Position numbers and translations under genes: made by a program. From Paramoeba atlantica (taxonomy: Eukaryota; Discosea): a stretch of 64,000 nt of DNA. The notes beneath the pieces were generated by a model. That model saw only the letters and a program-made list of their open reading frames with translations. It made no database searches and was not told the DNA's origin. Location: NCBI GenBank assembly GCA_977017575.1, contig CDRNVI010000026.1, positions 310,001-374,000 on the forward strand, given 5' to 3'. Positions 20,666 through 31,192 of the stretch are shown one piece after another (within the stretch, counting starts at the first letter, position 1; every line of letters starts with the position of its first letter).

Positions 20666-21070
20666 ATGCAAAGCGCGCGATTTAAGGCCGCGCGGCACTT
20701 AGGCAAACGTGTTCGCGTGTTCGTCACACCCGCTACTCACCCGTACCACATCGATGGCGTCTTGCGGGCCTTTGATGCTCACATGACCCTTGTGCTTACA
20801 GAGGCGATAGAAACGCGCACAGTGCGACGAAAAAGAGTACAGCCCGATGCAGAAGCTGTAGAAAATACGGAGAAAAAAGCAAAATCAAATGTAGAATTCG
20901 ATGAGGAACAACGATCGCTGGGACTTGTCATTTTGCGCGGAGCCGAGGTGCTGAGCATTGGTGAAGTTCCGCAGGACAAGGCTTCGGCAGATAGGGGACG
21001 GAAAAGAGGACGTGCCGCCAATCTGCCGATTGTAGCAGAGGAAACGAAAACTTCTTTGTTCACAGAGTAG
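20666..21070 (+). CDS. Sm-domain protein, SmB-like
   Basis: 134 residues. Sm1 motif at about 14-46 ('KRVRVFVTP.....IDGVLRAFDAHMTLVLTEA') is SmB-type: 'G.L.AFD.HMNLVL' in the family. Sm2 at about 86-98 is 'SLGLVILRGAEVLSI', like SmB 'LGLVLLRG..LVSM'. The RNA-binding Asn of 'HMNLVL' is Thr here. The linker between the motifs holds a basic run (RRKR) as in SmB. SmB is one of seven proteins in the ring on spliceosomal snRNAs. The C-terminal Pro-rich tail of animal SmB is missing; the end is short and basic. Confidence 0.75.
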   Translation: MQSARFKAARHLGKRVRVFVTPATHPYHIDGVLRAFDAHMTLVLTEAIETRTVRRKRVQPDAEAVENTEKKAKSNVEFDEEQRSLGLVILRGAEVLSIGEVPQDKASADRGRKRGRAANLPIVAEETKTSLFTE

Positions 21071-21283
21071 CATTTTTTTCAGTATTCCGAAAAATAGCTT
21101 GAATCAAGAATTGCGAAAATATAGACTCATCAAGCATTTTTTGGAACTAATTTTGACACAAGAGTATTTGTGCAGAAAAAATCATTATGTAACGTTGTGA
21201 GATAAATCCCCACATTTTACACTTACCTTTCAATCATAGGAATGTAACTTATCCTCATTTCTTTTCCTACATCCCGCCCTCCC

Positions 21284-21691
21284 ATGGAGGCACAGCGTAG
21301 AATGATCGACGTCGCACGTCGTCGCAAACTGCTCTACGGCCCCGGGGGTCGGATTCGTGTCACGGGGTTCCTGCAACTGCTGTGGACGGATTACCGCACC
21401 CACCTGAAAGTGCTTGTCGGGTGCATGGGGATTGTCTACTTGCACCATTGGATGGCCAACGTGATGTCGCGGGAGACGACGGCGATCGAGCAGCAGTACC
21501 ACACGACCTCGGAACTTGCCATGCGGGACTCCGGGAAGCTGAAAGGGCCGCAGTACATTGCGCGTCCCGGACGTGTGACCTATGATGATGACGTGTATAA
21601 TTTACCCACGATGGCGGGAGACATGATTTTGGGGGATACCCCAAAGCGTCCAAAATGTTTTGAGGAGAATGCGGGGTCCAGTCCAGTGTGA
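21284..21691 (+). CDS. Small protein of unknown function, one possible membrane helix
   Basis: 135 residues, single frame, ATG right after a C/T-rich tract (about 21258-21282). The basic N-terminus ('RRMIDVARRRKLLYGPGGR') is followed by one moderately hydrophobic helix around residues 40-60 ('HLKVLVGCMGIVYLHHWMA') and a polar tail. The layout could suit a small mitochondrial inner-membrane protein, but I do not recognise the family. It has the strand and codon style of its neighbours, so it is probably real. Confidence 0.5.
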   Translation: MEAQRRMIDVARRRKLLYGPGGRIRVTGFLQLLWTDYRTHLKVLVGCMGIVYLHHWMANVMSRETTAIEQQYHTTSELAMRDSGKLKGPQYIARPGRVTYDDDVYNLPTMAGDMILGDTPKRPKCFEENAGSSPV

Positions 21692-23965
21692 GGGGTAGGC
21701 CAGACAGGTTAGAAGCCTTCTAAACGGTTTTAATGGAAGGTGTGATTGGAGTTCGAATGGGGATGAGCACAAGAAAGGTGGAATTCCGCTTCAGCCGAAT
21801 TTCCTGCAGGGTGGTATTGATAGAGGTCTCCGGGGCCTTCGATGAGTGCTCGGCAACTCGATGAGTCGCAAACAATCGCGTCGTTGCGGTGTCTACGTCC
21901 TGTTTTCCAACAATGTTACCTGCTCCACATTTAGCTGATGGAGACCCGACCTTCCAGGGATTTGCCGACAAAATGATATTCTATTAGCGAAACAGAGTCT
22001 TCCGGATCACTCAGAGGATCACAACAGAGAGTACCGGATCACTCTGCTTTTTTTGTCATTGTAAGTAAACATGGTTTCGATACTGTTCTTCGTATCTACT
22101 GAATTCGGAATACTTAACGAAAGGAGAAAGAGCACAAAAGAAAAGAAAAAGAGGTGAACGCAGGTAGGGAGCACGGAGGTAGGGAGCAAGAGCTGTGGGA
22201 CACATCATCTGTTTTCCTGTGAAAACCCCCGTTGATGCATTGCAGCGAAGTTTGCCGAGGATGATTCGCACAAATTACCAAACATTTTCAAAGGCATAAG
22301 CAAGTTAAATTACTCTCAGTATTTGATGCGTTGTCTGCTGTCACATGAATTACATCAACGCTACGATTTTCTCAAAGCTCAAAAAAAGATGCGGAGATTA
22401 TCACGCAAGTTATTGCATTCTTTGCTCCTGATAGCTTTCGCGTTCACAGTAAGTTGGCAGCGTGCATCTGGGTCATGCACGCAAACATTGAAGAATTCAA
22501 TGTTTTGTATTTTACCGAGGTCAGAAAAAGCACTGGCATCGAATAAATTTTTCGGAAGAAGTGCTTCACCTCTTTTGACGATCGCAGCCTTTGTCTGATG
22601 TTCGCTCATGCTAGTGTTGATTGTTCCTTTCAGCTCACGCAGAATGCTCAAGGCAATTGTAGTAGAAGAGAACAGAGGGCATATATTTTTTCTTCCGTTG
22701 CCTCGGGGATAGCTCTCGTACTCAAATGAGTTTGCCGCAATTGGGGCACATTATGTGAATTCATGATCAGAATCATCAACTGGTTGTTTGCGATCAATTA
22801 GCATGTACATTCCCATGTGTCATATACATTCCCTTGATCTTTTCTTCGATCGCTACAAACTCTTCTTTGTACGCGGGGAGCCTATAATTTCTTTCCAGGA
22901 AGGATGGACGCTTTTAACATGCTCGATCAACACGGAGTGCGGGGGCTCGGCTGACTTTTTGATAGGCTTATAGCCATACACCTTGTTTGGCCTTACTCAC
23001 TTCGCACATAACCTGAATACTGGATTGGCTGGATTTCGCACAAACCATCACTCCATCAAGACCTAGCTTTCCGGCATTAGGGTGTACTTTATTCAATATA
23101 TTTTTTTTGCGGGCTTCGAGACATCTCGTTTGCCTAGCGAAGCGCTTTCTACATATATTGAAAACGACCACCTATTTTAACGAAACGACTAAAAAAGAAA
23201 ATATTAGGTAGAGAAAAATACGGGAACTGCGACAAAGGGGAAATCTAAAAAGAAGAGCACGACTTCCAGTGTACAACGCAAAGCGAAATCGAGCAAAAAA
23301 GAGGAGAACAAATCTAAAATGGAGAGACAAACCGAGTAATGTTGGTAAACGCAAACGTGTGGAAACTAAACAGACTGCTGCGCAAACAAAGAACTCGAAA
23401 GTAAAGCGAGTAAATAAGATTAAAAAGGGGACGTCACGGAAATAGGTAACGCAGGAAGGAATAGAGTGCGATGAGATAATATACATGTACATAGTCCATT
23501 GTTTGAGCACTTACTGTCCTCTTGAACAGCACGTCAGAACTTTTTATGTTCCTTCCTTCTTTTTGTATTTCTACATGTACACTGTATCATGTAGAAAAAT
23601 CATGGTACAGCTGTTAATTATTACAGTATAGATAAGTTACTTATCTATACTATTTAAAGTAGTACATCAAAAATTAGTTCGACTTAAAGTAGTACGATAC
23701 GTATTTTTATCTTAGGACTTCACTAAACATTTTATTGTTTTCTTGATCACCTAAGTAGTTCCTAACAACTAGACTTAATAGTCTGTACATTTTGTGCCAT
23801 AATTTGGTTACCATGTATTTTTTTGCAGTACATATTCATTTATATTCGTTCAATTTGTATATGCGGAGGTAATAAGAATTGAAAACCTTGGTTTTGATGT
23901 AATTTATTTGTAACCTTTATTATAAAGATACAGTTTCTGTACCTTGTTGCCCTTCCTTTCTTTTC

Positions 23966-24007
23966 CCGGAAACGGGCATATTCTTACTTTTAAATGCCCG
24001 TTTCCGG
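23966..24007. repeat. Perfect 14-bp hairpin
   Basis: Arm 23966-23979 ('ccggaaacgggcat') pairs exactly with 23994-24007 across a 14-nt AT-rich loop. No T-run follows to make it a classic terminator. It could be part of an RNA or an element end. Confidence 0.7.
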
Positions 24008-24289
24008 CTGACGGCTAGCTGGAACTGTCCCTCTTTGTCGCGGAAGTAGGGGACGCACTTCGCACTCTTCACCCCTCCCCGGCTCGCTCTCTTCAAGTGA
24101 GCTTTCTTCCCTCCCCGGCTCTCTACTTCTCGTGCTTTCTTCTCCCGGGAGCTATGCGCCATGGTGGCCTCCCTTGAGGACCACTGGGCGTGCTACAGCG
24201 GGAGGACACGTTGTATGCGTGTATAGGGGATGCGAACTTGCACCCCTCTCTCCCTACATGCTGTAGCGAGTGCGGCGGTAACGGACCTC

Positions 24290-24487
24290 CCCATGATGCA
24301 TCATGATCCACGATAGACCATCTGACAGCATGAACCCACGGCTTGACCGTGTTGCAGCATGAACCATGGCTATACGTGCTGTAGCATGACCGATGGGCGA
24401 CTCGTCTCCTACCTCGCACTCCACTCTCTGTGTGACACCCGTCGTATGCGGGTCATGCGCTGATGGTATCGGCCGTCACACAGAGAG
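24290..24487. repeat. Repeats and 13-bp hairpin, possible structured RNA
   Basis: Three imperfect direct copies of '(g/t)(a/c)(c/t)agcatga(a)cc.a.gg' lie between about 24322 and 24396. A palindrome 'atgatgcatcat' is at about 24292-24305. A perfect 13-bp inverted repeat pairs 24424-24436 ('ctctctgtgtgac') with 24475-24487. Base composition is more balanced than the flanks. No coding frame fits. A noncoding RNA is possible but unproven. Confidence 0.35.
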
Positions 24488-24708
24488 ACGTATCTCTGCG
24501 CCACGAGCGTATGATCATAACCATTCTATTGTGCCACTTTTAGTCTTGCATCATAAGAGACATATTGAGTATAATCAGTTTGCTTTCGAGCTCATTATTT
24601 TGAGTACATCATATGTCAATAGATGATGTTTTTACACAATGTACCCAAATGACTTTTGTAATCAAATTTTCATTCGCGTCTATCACAGTACTTTCCTTTT
24701 AAACATCC

Positions 24709-27700
24709 ATGCAATCATCGCGTGAGATTTACCTTGCCCGCCTGACACACTATCTAGAAGGCAACAACAGCGTCTTGGATCCTTTCCTGTGTATGTCTCA
24801 CCCTAGTCTATACCCTTCAGTACCCCAGATACCTGCCGCGACCCTCATGCTACACTATTCCGGACTGATAAAATCATCTATCCAGGATGAGGATAATGAC
24901 CATGAGGGTGCCGGTCCAAAGAAGAAAGCCCGTGTTTCTCGCTCGAAAGCGGATAAAGCCGAAAAAGAAATAAAAAACGTCCCCACAGAGAATCCTCCTG
25001 TCCAGGCCAATGAATTCCATCTCCTTTACGTTACTCGTATTCGTGAAACTGGTATTGAAGTGCAATTGCCCCATCGTCTGAAAGGATTCCTTCCCTTCTC
25101 CTTAATCTCCGTGGGGGAGCACTCCGATTGGGTACTCTCTGTGATACGGCGACACTGTGCCGTGCACTACGGACCTCTCCCCTTCCCCGTAGTTCCAGTC
25201 GGGTTGAGCCTACGAAACGGGGTCGTTCAGCTTTCTGCACTTTTTAAGCATACGAATATTGCTCGCCAACTTCAGCTTCGACAAGAATCGACACTCCCCT
25301 GTCCTGAGTCGGGTATTCAACAAACGCAGAAAGAAATTGAAAAACTGCTTTTACCTCCCATGCATGATTGGATAATGAATGAGACAAACATGAAACACGA
25401 ACTAGAGCTACAATCTTATTTATGGGATCGTCAAAAGTGGTTGTGCTGTGACACAGGGCATGGAGTGGTACCCACCGACAAGACTTCGGAAGAGCAAAAG
25501 CTGAGTTCTACTCTTGCATTTAGCTCTCCGTTACGTGAGGTAAGCTATCTGGTAGGCCGAGTACTCCCCGCTCGGATCCAGAGCGTTCTCTCCAAAGGGG
25601 TTAAATTTTCCTTGCCGGGTGGGATCACAGGGATCGCATTCCGTCCCGCACGAGGCGGGAAACGAGGAAAGTCGGAAAAGCAAGGAGCGCAATCGCAAGC
25701 TCCTGCCACAGAGGAAATTGGAAATGAAGTCCCCATTCGTATTCTTGATTTTGACTTGGAGAACTCTCTGGTGGACGTAACAATGGATCTCCGATGGGTC
25801 AAAACAGCGCCAAGAACAGAAGCAGACTACGTGTCCATTCGACAAATGTTTGAGTCCACAGCCAACAGAGTACACAACGCATCTGCGGAGAATGATGAAT
25901 TTTTTCGTCCGTGTTCACCTTTTCAAAAGACTTGCTTTTCAGCCCATGTGATTCTGAACAAGTCCAATTACAGTATCGTAGCCGTGCATCTTACAAAATC
26001 CAATGACTTCAAGGATAATTCCTCAAGTACCGTCCGTGATGCAGCAGAGAACAATGCGCAGAGCGAGGTGAAATACACACTCATTGCTTATATCCCACGC
26101 ACGACAATATCAAATACGAACCACAGACAGAATACCCGTTCCGCTTCCGATACGAATTCTTCCTTGAAAGTAGGCACCACGATTCAAGTTCACTTTGCTC
26201 ACCTCTGGTCTCCCCTGTTTCCGTTCTACGTTGTGAATACAATGTCGAACACACAAATCGGATCTTCCGAGCGCATTGAGCACACCATAACACCTTTTAT
26301 AACCCCCCTTCCCACTTCCGATGCATTCCTGCGACTTTTACAAAAGCCACTCCCTGATGAAGAAATCTTAGCCGATCCCGATCTCACCTATGCGCAACAC
26401 GCACTTCAACAACAAAACAGAATGAATCTCTACAACACAAACGAACGCCTCGTAATCGACGAACGCGCTCTTCCTCTTCCTTGGAAATGTACTTCCGCGA
26501 AACAAAAAAAGGAACTCTACTTTTATGGGTTAACCCGACCGAAGGTAAACCCATTCCTTCTTCAGTCCTCCACAAACGAAAAATCCATTTCTGAAAAATC
26601 AAACTCTGAAAAATCAATTTCCGGAAAATCAATTTCCGAAAAATCGATTTCTGAACCATCCATTTCCGAGAACTCATCCAAGAAATCATCCAATCCCCTC
26701 TCCCGTCGTGCTCGCGAAACCCTCATCCAATCCGTCGAGGCGAAACACGCCCAAATCCAACACAACACTCCCCTCTCCCTGTCCTCTCTTCACGCGCTCT
26801 CCTCCTCGGAAGACTTCGAGCGCGCGCTGGTGACCTCTCCCCAAAATCCGGAACTCTGGGAAAAGTTCATCCACTTCGCTTCGGAGTCCGGAGCCCCGGA
26901 ATCCGGTCGTCGTACTGCGGAACGCGCCTTGGGGGTTCTGGATGTGCGAAACGAGAGGGGCCGGTTTCTCGTTTGGGTGAGTTACCTGAAACTCGAGCAC
27001 ACGTACGGGACCGCCGAGAGTGTGGAGAGTCTGTTGAAAAGAGCCACGTCGCAGTGCGACGCCCCGTTAAAGGTAGCGCTGCGTATGGCGGAGATCTATG
27101 AGGAGGCGGGGGATCTCCATTCGGCTTTTTCGTTATTTCGACAACTCTTAATTGATAAAACCTATAAACATGTCCCGGAGGTCTGGATGCGGTATGGGAA
27201 ACATTGTGTGCGCGCGCATCGGGTGGATGCGGTCCATGCGTTGTTAAAGAATGTGGTGCTGGCGCTGCCGAGTAAGCAGGAGCACTGTCTCGTGATGCTG
27301 CATGTGGGGCTGGCGTGGTATGGCAACGGGGAGGAGCTGAGAGGTCGGGCCCTGTTTGAACGACTCCTGGGGGAATACCCGAAAAAAGGCGATTTGTGGA
27401 ATGTGTATGTGGATCAGGAAATGAGGGGGTTGAGGAGGAGCGCGCCGGGAGGGGAGAAATCGGAAGATTTGAACGAGAGCGAGAAAAAGAAAAGGAAGAG
27501 AGAAAAGAGAGCGCGTGAGAAACAGGGAGGTGAGGATGATTCGTTGTCGTTTGTGCATCGAATAACGCATATCCGTGAGATTTATCTTCGTATGACATCG
27601 TTGTCGCTTCCTCCACGTAAAATGGAGTCCTGTCTGTCTCGTTTTATGGAGTTTGAGAAACAGTATGGGGATGAGAAGAGTGTGGAGGTGGTGCGGAATC

Positions 27701-27747
27701 GTGCGTTGTCGTATGTGGAGGCCAAGGAGAGAGAGGCGTCGGTGTAG
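24709..27747 (+). CDS. RRP5: rRNA processing factor RRP5 (PDCD11-like)
   Basis: 1012 residues. S1-like stretches are visible near 105-165 ('LLYVTRIRETGIEVQLPHRL') and 275-350 ('GRVLPARIQSVLSKGVKFSL'). The C-terminal third (about 690-1010) has HAT/TPR repeats that match Rrp5: 'EDFERALVTSPQNPELWEKF', 'LEHTYGTAESV', 'YPKKGDLWNVYVDQEM' and the final 'EKQYGDEKSVEVVRNRALSY'. Rrp5 acts in the nucleolus in both 18S and 5.8S/25S rRNA maturation. Yeast and human forms have 12 S1 domains and about 1700-1900 residues; this one is much shorter and has fewer recognisable S1 domains. A (E-K-S-I-S) repeat lies at about 622-655. The start is the first ATG after a pyrimidine tract with AG. Confidence 0.85.
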   Translation: MQSSREIYLARLTHYLEGNNSVLDPFLCMSHPSLYPSVPQIPAATLMLHYSGLIKSSIQDEDNDHEGAGPKKKARVSRSKADKAEKEIKNVPTENPPVQANEFHLLYVTRIRETGIEVQLPHRLKGFLPFSLISVGEHSDWVLSVIRRHCAVHYGPLPFPVVPVGLSLRNGVVQLSALFKHTNIARQLQLRQESTLPCPESGIQQTQKEIEKLLLPPMHDWIMNETNMKHELELQSYLWDRQKWLCCDTGHGVVPTDKTSEEQKLSSTLAFSSPLREVSYLVGRVLPARIQSVLSKGVKFSLPGGITGIAFRPARGGKRGKSEKQGAQSQAPATEEIGNEVPIRILDFDLENSLVDVTMDLRWVKTAPRTEADYVSIRQMFESTANRVHNASAENDEFFRPCSPFQKTCFSAHVILNKSNYSIVAVHLTKSNDFKDNSSSTVRDAAENNAQSEVKYTLIAYIPRTTISNTNHRQNTRSASDTNSSLKVGTTIQVHFAHLWSPLFPFYVVNTMSNTQIGSSERIEHTITPFITPLPTSDAFLRLLQKPLPDEEILADPDLTYAQHALQQQNRMNLYNTNERLVIDERALPLPWKCTSAKQKKELYFYGLTRPKVNPFLLQSSTNEKSISEKSNSEKSISGKSISEKSISEPSISENSSKKSSNPLSRRARETLIQSVEAKHAQIQHNTPLSLSSLHALSSSEDFERALVTSPQNPELWEKFIHFASESGAPESGRRTAERALGVLDVRNERGRFLVWVSYLKLEHTYGTAESVESLLKRATSQCDAPLKVALRMAEIYEEAGDLHSAFSLFRQLLIDKTYKHVPEVWMRYGKHCVRAHRVDAVHALLKNVVLALPSKQEHCLVMLHVGLAWYGNGEELRGRALFERLLGEYPKKGDLWNVYVDQEMRGLRRSAPGGEKSEDLNESEKKKRKREKRAREKQGGEDDSLSFVHRITHIREIYLRMTSLSLPPRKMESCLSRFMEFEKQYGDEKSVEVVRNRALSYVEAKEREASV
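26578..26680 (+). repeat. 15-bp minisatellite coding for EKSIS repeats
   Basis: About seven copies of 'aaatc(a/c)at/aactttctgaa'-like 15-mers ('aaatcaatttccgaa') within RRP5. They encode a Ser/Lys/Glu low-complexity linker between the S1 part and the HAT repeats. Copy number could vary in frame. Confidence 0.75.
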
Positions 27748-28158
27748 GCAAGGGAAAGTGTGGATACGCGTTCGCTGTCGATTTTTCGGTTGATATTCAG
27801 CGTCGGGCTTAAGGCATTATGGTTGTAGTCCTGATAAAAATTGTCTTTCATCATATTGATAAGAGAGAAAAAGAGAGAGAGCGTTTCTGCTTATTCACAG
27901 TTTTCATTTATTTTATAGTATTATTTCTTCGTATTATTGCTTTAACCATTGACTTGAGAATAGACACACGACCTTGTTATTCATTTACGGTTTCGCATTT
28001 GTAATGTTCTGCGCTTACCATGAATTAGGGTCGCACAATGATGGGTACACATATTACAATGTAAGCTCTAGCTTTGTACGTGATGAACTATAAAAAGCGA
28101 AGAAAGGTTTGTTTTTGAAGTCGGTCGCACGCCTCAGAATATTGCCGTATCTCATTGA
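27748..28158. other. AT-rich intergenic stretch
   Basis: Between RRP5 and the ABC transporter. Contains an 'agagag' run and T-rich tracts; no gene, RNA or element seen. Confidence 0.45.
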
Positions 28159-30720
28159 ATGGACCTTGAATTAAGCCACGAGGCGACACTGCTCTTTGGG
28201 TTCGCCGCATGGTCTTCTTCGAGAGTATGTCATTGGATTTATCAAAATAGGATGTCAAAACACAAAAAACAAGAACAGCAGTGGCAGAGCGCAGCATTAG
28301 AATTACTCGAACGTATTCGTTTGGATCGCCAGCGAATGATTGACCTTAAGTCTAACTATACCTATCAGCTTGATCGAGAGGAATTTATCGAGCTATTTGA
28401 TTGGGGGAAACGTATTGGAATCAAGGTTTCACATCCGGTACGTCAGCGCCTTGCAACGGAATTGCTTCATAGTGTGCAGCATGAATGGAGTTCCTCTGAA
28501 CAGCATGATTTTGATTCAGGAAACAATGAGACATACGAGGCGCTACCGCTATTTTTTCGTACTTCATTCTCATGTGAAAAGACTCTCTCTTCGGATGGTC
28601 TTTCCTGGGAGGATGTACTTTTTCGTTGTCCAGAGCTCACGAATCTTCTGCCACGTGAAGTGCGCAAGGCAGTGCGTCGTCATTTAAGATCGCGCACGAG
28701 GTCCCATCTTTTTTCCATGTTCCGTTACTTATTTATGCGTTCGGGCATAAAACTTGCCATAACTTTGCTGATTATCCCATTCTCGGCTACGTATACATGG
28801 CATGATATTCATATCAAGGCGGAGCAGACAGAAAAATGCGAATCCTTAATCGCACGCATTCTTCAAAGAAATCAAAGCTTAAAGGAATCCTATAATAAGG
28901 ACCATTGGTTTGGTCCACATGACCCTACCTTGTTCTGTGATATTGGTAACCATATCCTTACAATGGCTGCAACATGGGTCATGACATCTGCAACACAGGG
29001 CTTGATTTCTCGATTAGGCCAGGAGGGTGCGCGATGGTATCGAAGGATTCAGAAGCAACAACTTTACGTTGCCCTATCGAAACTTCCTGCAACTTTTTAT
29101 GACTTTCACAGTGCCGCTGATGTGGAGCAGATTGTCTATTATGTAGATGATTTAGAGGGAATTGACGTCCAAGTGTTTTTACACCTCGTTCATGGAACTC
29201 GGGGAATACTTCGAGTCATTGCGCTGAGTAAAATGCTTCGCTCATCATCGAAAGTTGGAAGTTTACTTTTACTTTCCTATGTCATGCAGAACGCCAAGGA
29301 GTGGTTGCGCGAGTACATTACAACGCTTTTGTTGGATGACACAGATATGTCGAGCGTTCATAAAGGGGATTCTTGCTTAAGCTCTCGGTCCAGTTCTCAA
29401 CAATCCGTAGGATTCTCTGTACTTTTAGAGAACATGCGGACGTTTCGTGCCATGAATATTGATCAGTCACTTTGGAAGTCTTTTAGGCTTATACCAGAGG
29501 AAGCTTCCTGTGGCTCTTCTCGAATGTCCAACATGCTATGTAACGTTCAACATTTCCTTTGCCATTTCCTGCAGCAGGAAGTTTCGTGCCTAAGCACAAG
29601 TACCTTTGGTGCAGTATGGTCTTCCATGCAACTTTTTATAATTTCCATTCTATTTCCCTCGTTTAACAGTATTGCACAAGTTTATCAAGCAAGAACCTTA
29701 CTGAATGAGTGTCTTGCGGAGGCTTCATCTTTACCAATGTTAACTCATATTATTTCACTCCAGGCTTCTAAGGCGCACGTGCTGTGCAACATCCTTGACT
29801 ATACCCCACAAGAGCGTACGTTGATCCCTAAAACACCCGAAGAGCCTTCGTGCACAGAGGAAGTAGGTGCATGTGTTTATTCCGGGAGCATAGTTTTTTC
29901 GAACGTCACTTTTGCCTATCCTACCCGCCCAGATATCCCGGTCTTAAATCATTCGAATCTCACACTTCCACTGGGCAGTTTTTGCGCCATCCAGGGCCCG
30001 AATGGTAGAGGAAAGTCAACACTTCTACTTTTGCTGTGCGGCGTATACACTCCGCAGCAGGGCAGTCTTGCGCTGGAGTTCGTCACGACATGCAAACGTT
30101 TGGTGGATACACTATCACCTGAATATTGTATCGAGATGACAACAAGAAACTTTTGCGAAGTTGTTAAAGAATTTCATGTAGGCATGTTGTCCTCCGTGAC
30201 TGGCTACGTTCCTCAAATTTTTATTCAGCTTCCAGGTAGCATTATGGACAATGTTATTTGTGCTCGAGATGGGTATGGTCAAGGCGATGTCATTCGGGCC
30301 TGCAAGCAAGCAGGTCTGCACAGGATGATTTCAAGTCTTCCAGAGGGCTATCACACAAAACTTGGAGCTAAGAGTTACTCACTAAGTCAGGGTCAGGCGC
30401 AACGGCTATCACTTGCACGAGCCCTTCTCACGCGACCGCGTATCTTACTTTTAGATGAGCCCACGTCTGCTCTAGACAAGGAAAATGAATTACATGTTAC
30501 AGATTTTCTACATTCTTTTGTAGCTTCCAAGTCTGACTCTACGATGAAATTGAAATCTTCGCTAACTACGAGATCTGTTTCCGTTCCTTCCTATAATTTT
30601 ACAGGAAGGGGAGATTTAACTACGGAAGAAACATCATTACATTGTATTCCTCGAACTGTGATATGCGCCACACATTCTTCCACAGTGATACGAAGTGCTG
30701 ACTACAAGATTTCACTTTAA
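28159..30720 (+). CDS. ABC half-transporter (ABCB-like)
   Basis: 853 residues. Membrane part: hydrophobic segments near 190-215 ('IKLAITLLIIPFSATYTW'), 265-285, 400-415 and 490-510, fewer and less clear than the usual six. Nucleotide-binding domain about 575-850: Walker A 'GPNGRGKST' (about 613-621), Q-loop 'YVPQ', signature 'YSLSQGQAQRL' (LSGGQ with Gly to Gln), Walker B 'ILLLDEPTSALD' and switch His 'CATHSS'. The order and the 'AYPTRPDIPVLN' A-loop region fit ABCB exporters. Between Walker A and the Q-loop there is an insert of about 40 residues. Substrate and membrane unknown. Confidence 0.8.
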   Translation: MDLELSHEATLLFGFAAWSSSRVCHWIYQNRMSKHKKQEQQWQSAALELLERIRLDRQRMIDLKSNYTYQLDREEFIELFDWGKRIGIKVSHPVRQRLATELLHSVQHEWSSSEQHDFDSGNNETYEALPLFFRTSFSCEKTLSSDGLSWEDVLFRCPELTNLLPREVRKAVRRHLRSRTRSHLFSMFRYLFMRSGIKLAITLLIIPFSATYTWHDIHIKAEQTEKCESLIARILQRNQSLKESYNKDHWFGPHDPTLFCDIGNHILTMAATWVMTSATQGLISRLGQEGARWYRRIQKQQLYVALSKLPATFYDFHSAADVEQIVYYVDDLEGIDVQVFLHLVHGTRGILRVIALSKMLRSSSKVGSLLLLSYVMQNAKEWLREYITTLLLDDTDMSSVHKGDSCLSSRSSSQQSVGFSVLLENMRTFRAMNIDQSLWKSFRLIPEEASCGSSRMSNMLCNVQHFLCHFLQQEVSCLSTSTFGAVWSSMQLFIISILFPSFNSIAQVYQARTLLNECLAEASSLPMLTHIISLQASKAHVLCNILDYTPQERTLIPKTPEEPSCTEEVGACVYSGSIVFSNVTFAYPTRPDIPVLNHSNLTLPLGSFCAIQGPNGRGKSTLLLLLCGVYTPQQGSLALEFVTTCKRLVDTLSPEYCIEMTTRNFCEVVKEFHVGMLSSVTGYVPQIFIQLPGSIMDNVICARDGYGQGDVIRACKQAGLHRMISSLPEGYHTKLGAKSYSLSQGQAQRLSLARALLTRPRILLLDEPTSALDKENELHVTDFLHSFVASKSDSTMKLKSSLTTRSVSVPSYNFTGRGDLTTEETSLHCIPRTVICATHSSTVIRSADYKISL

Positions 30721-31097
30721 TTTTCGGTGGGGGACCTCAAATTACGAATCGGACCCATGGGCCGAACAAAGGCTAGATTTCTGTCATCATTGAACCAGAA
30801 TTGTACGGTCCCGTGGTCCACCGATATTTTTTCCTCAGTGGTGAAGAGAAGACACTCAGTATTCCACATAAGCCTAAAGAGTTTCACTACTACGACATGA
30901 GTTCGCGCACAAACGTGCATAGACCGATGCCTATCAATGTACACATTAAAGCGCTTCACAGTGCCGCGCAGGTATGCGAAAGATTGATTAAACTTTGCCT
31001 CCTGGATAAGCGTTGGTTGTTTGTGCGCACGCTTGTATTCATTTGGGAATATCGTGTGCGAATTAGCGATATACACAAAAGGTCGCAATAGCGGCAT
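30717..31097 (-). pseudogene. Relic of a mariner-type transposase
   Basis: The minus-strand frame contains 'MWNTECLLFTTEEKISVDHG', which resembles the first catalytic box of Tc1/mariner transposases (W..v.FTDE.kf..dg) with Asp changed to Thr. It overlaps the 3' end of the ABC gene by 4 bp. Only a weak match, so it could be chance; no inverted ends found. Confidence 0.35.
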
Positions 31098-31192
31098 TGG
31101 TTCCTGAGCAACCCACGCATGACTTGGGAATCATGATGGAACAAAACTCTTAGAATCATGTTCTGAGCCAATAGACGGACCATGGTACCATA

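Larger units (their letters stand above)
21692..24708. other. 3-kb gene-free region with element relics and hairpins
   Basis: No convincing host gene. Minus-strand frames at 22379-22651 and 22968-23171 read like protein but match nothing known to me. A stretch near 23105-23150 ('cgagacatctcgtttgcc', 'tagcgaagcgcttt') resembles the inside of the inverted ends of the mariner copy at 39877. Hairpins near 23966 and 24424 are listed separately. The region 23510-23920 is very AT-rich. Confidence 0.45.

Noticed and set aside
24475-24487. U6-like ACAGAGA box
   Set aside because: It is one arm of a hairpin and no other U6 sequence is nearby.
26867-27616. 249-codon minus-strand frame
   Set aside because: Antisense to the conserved HAT repeats of RRP5.
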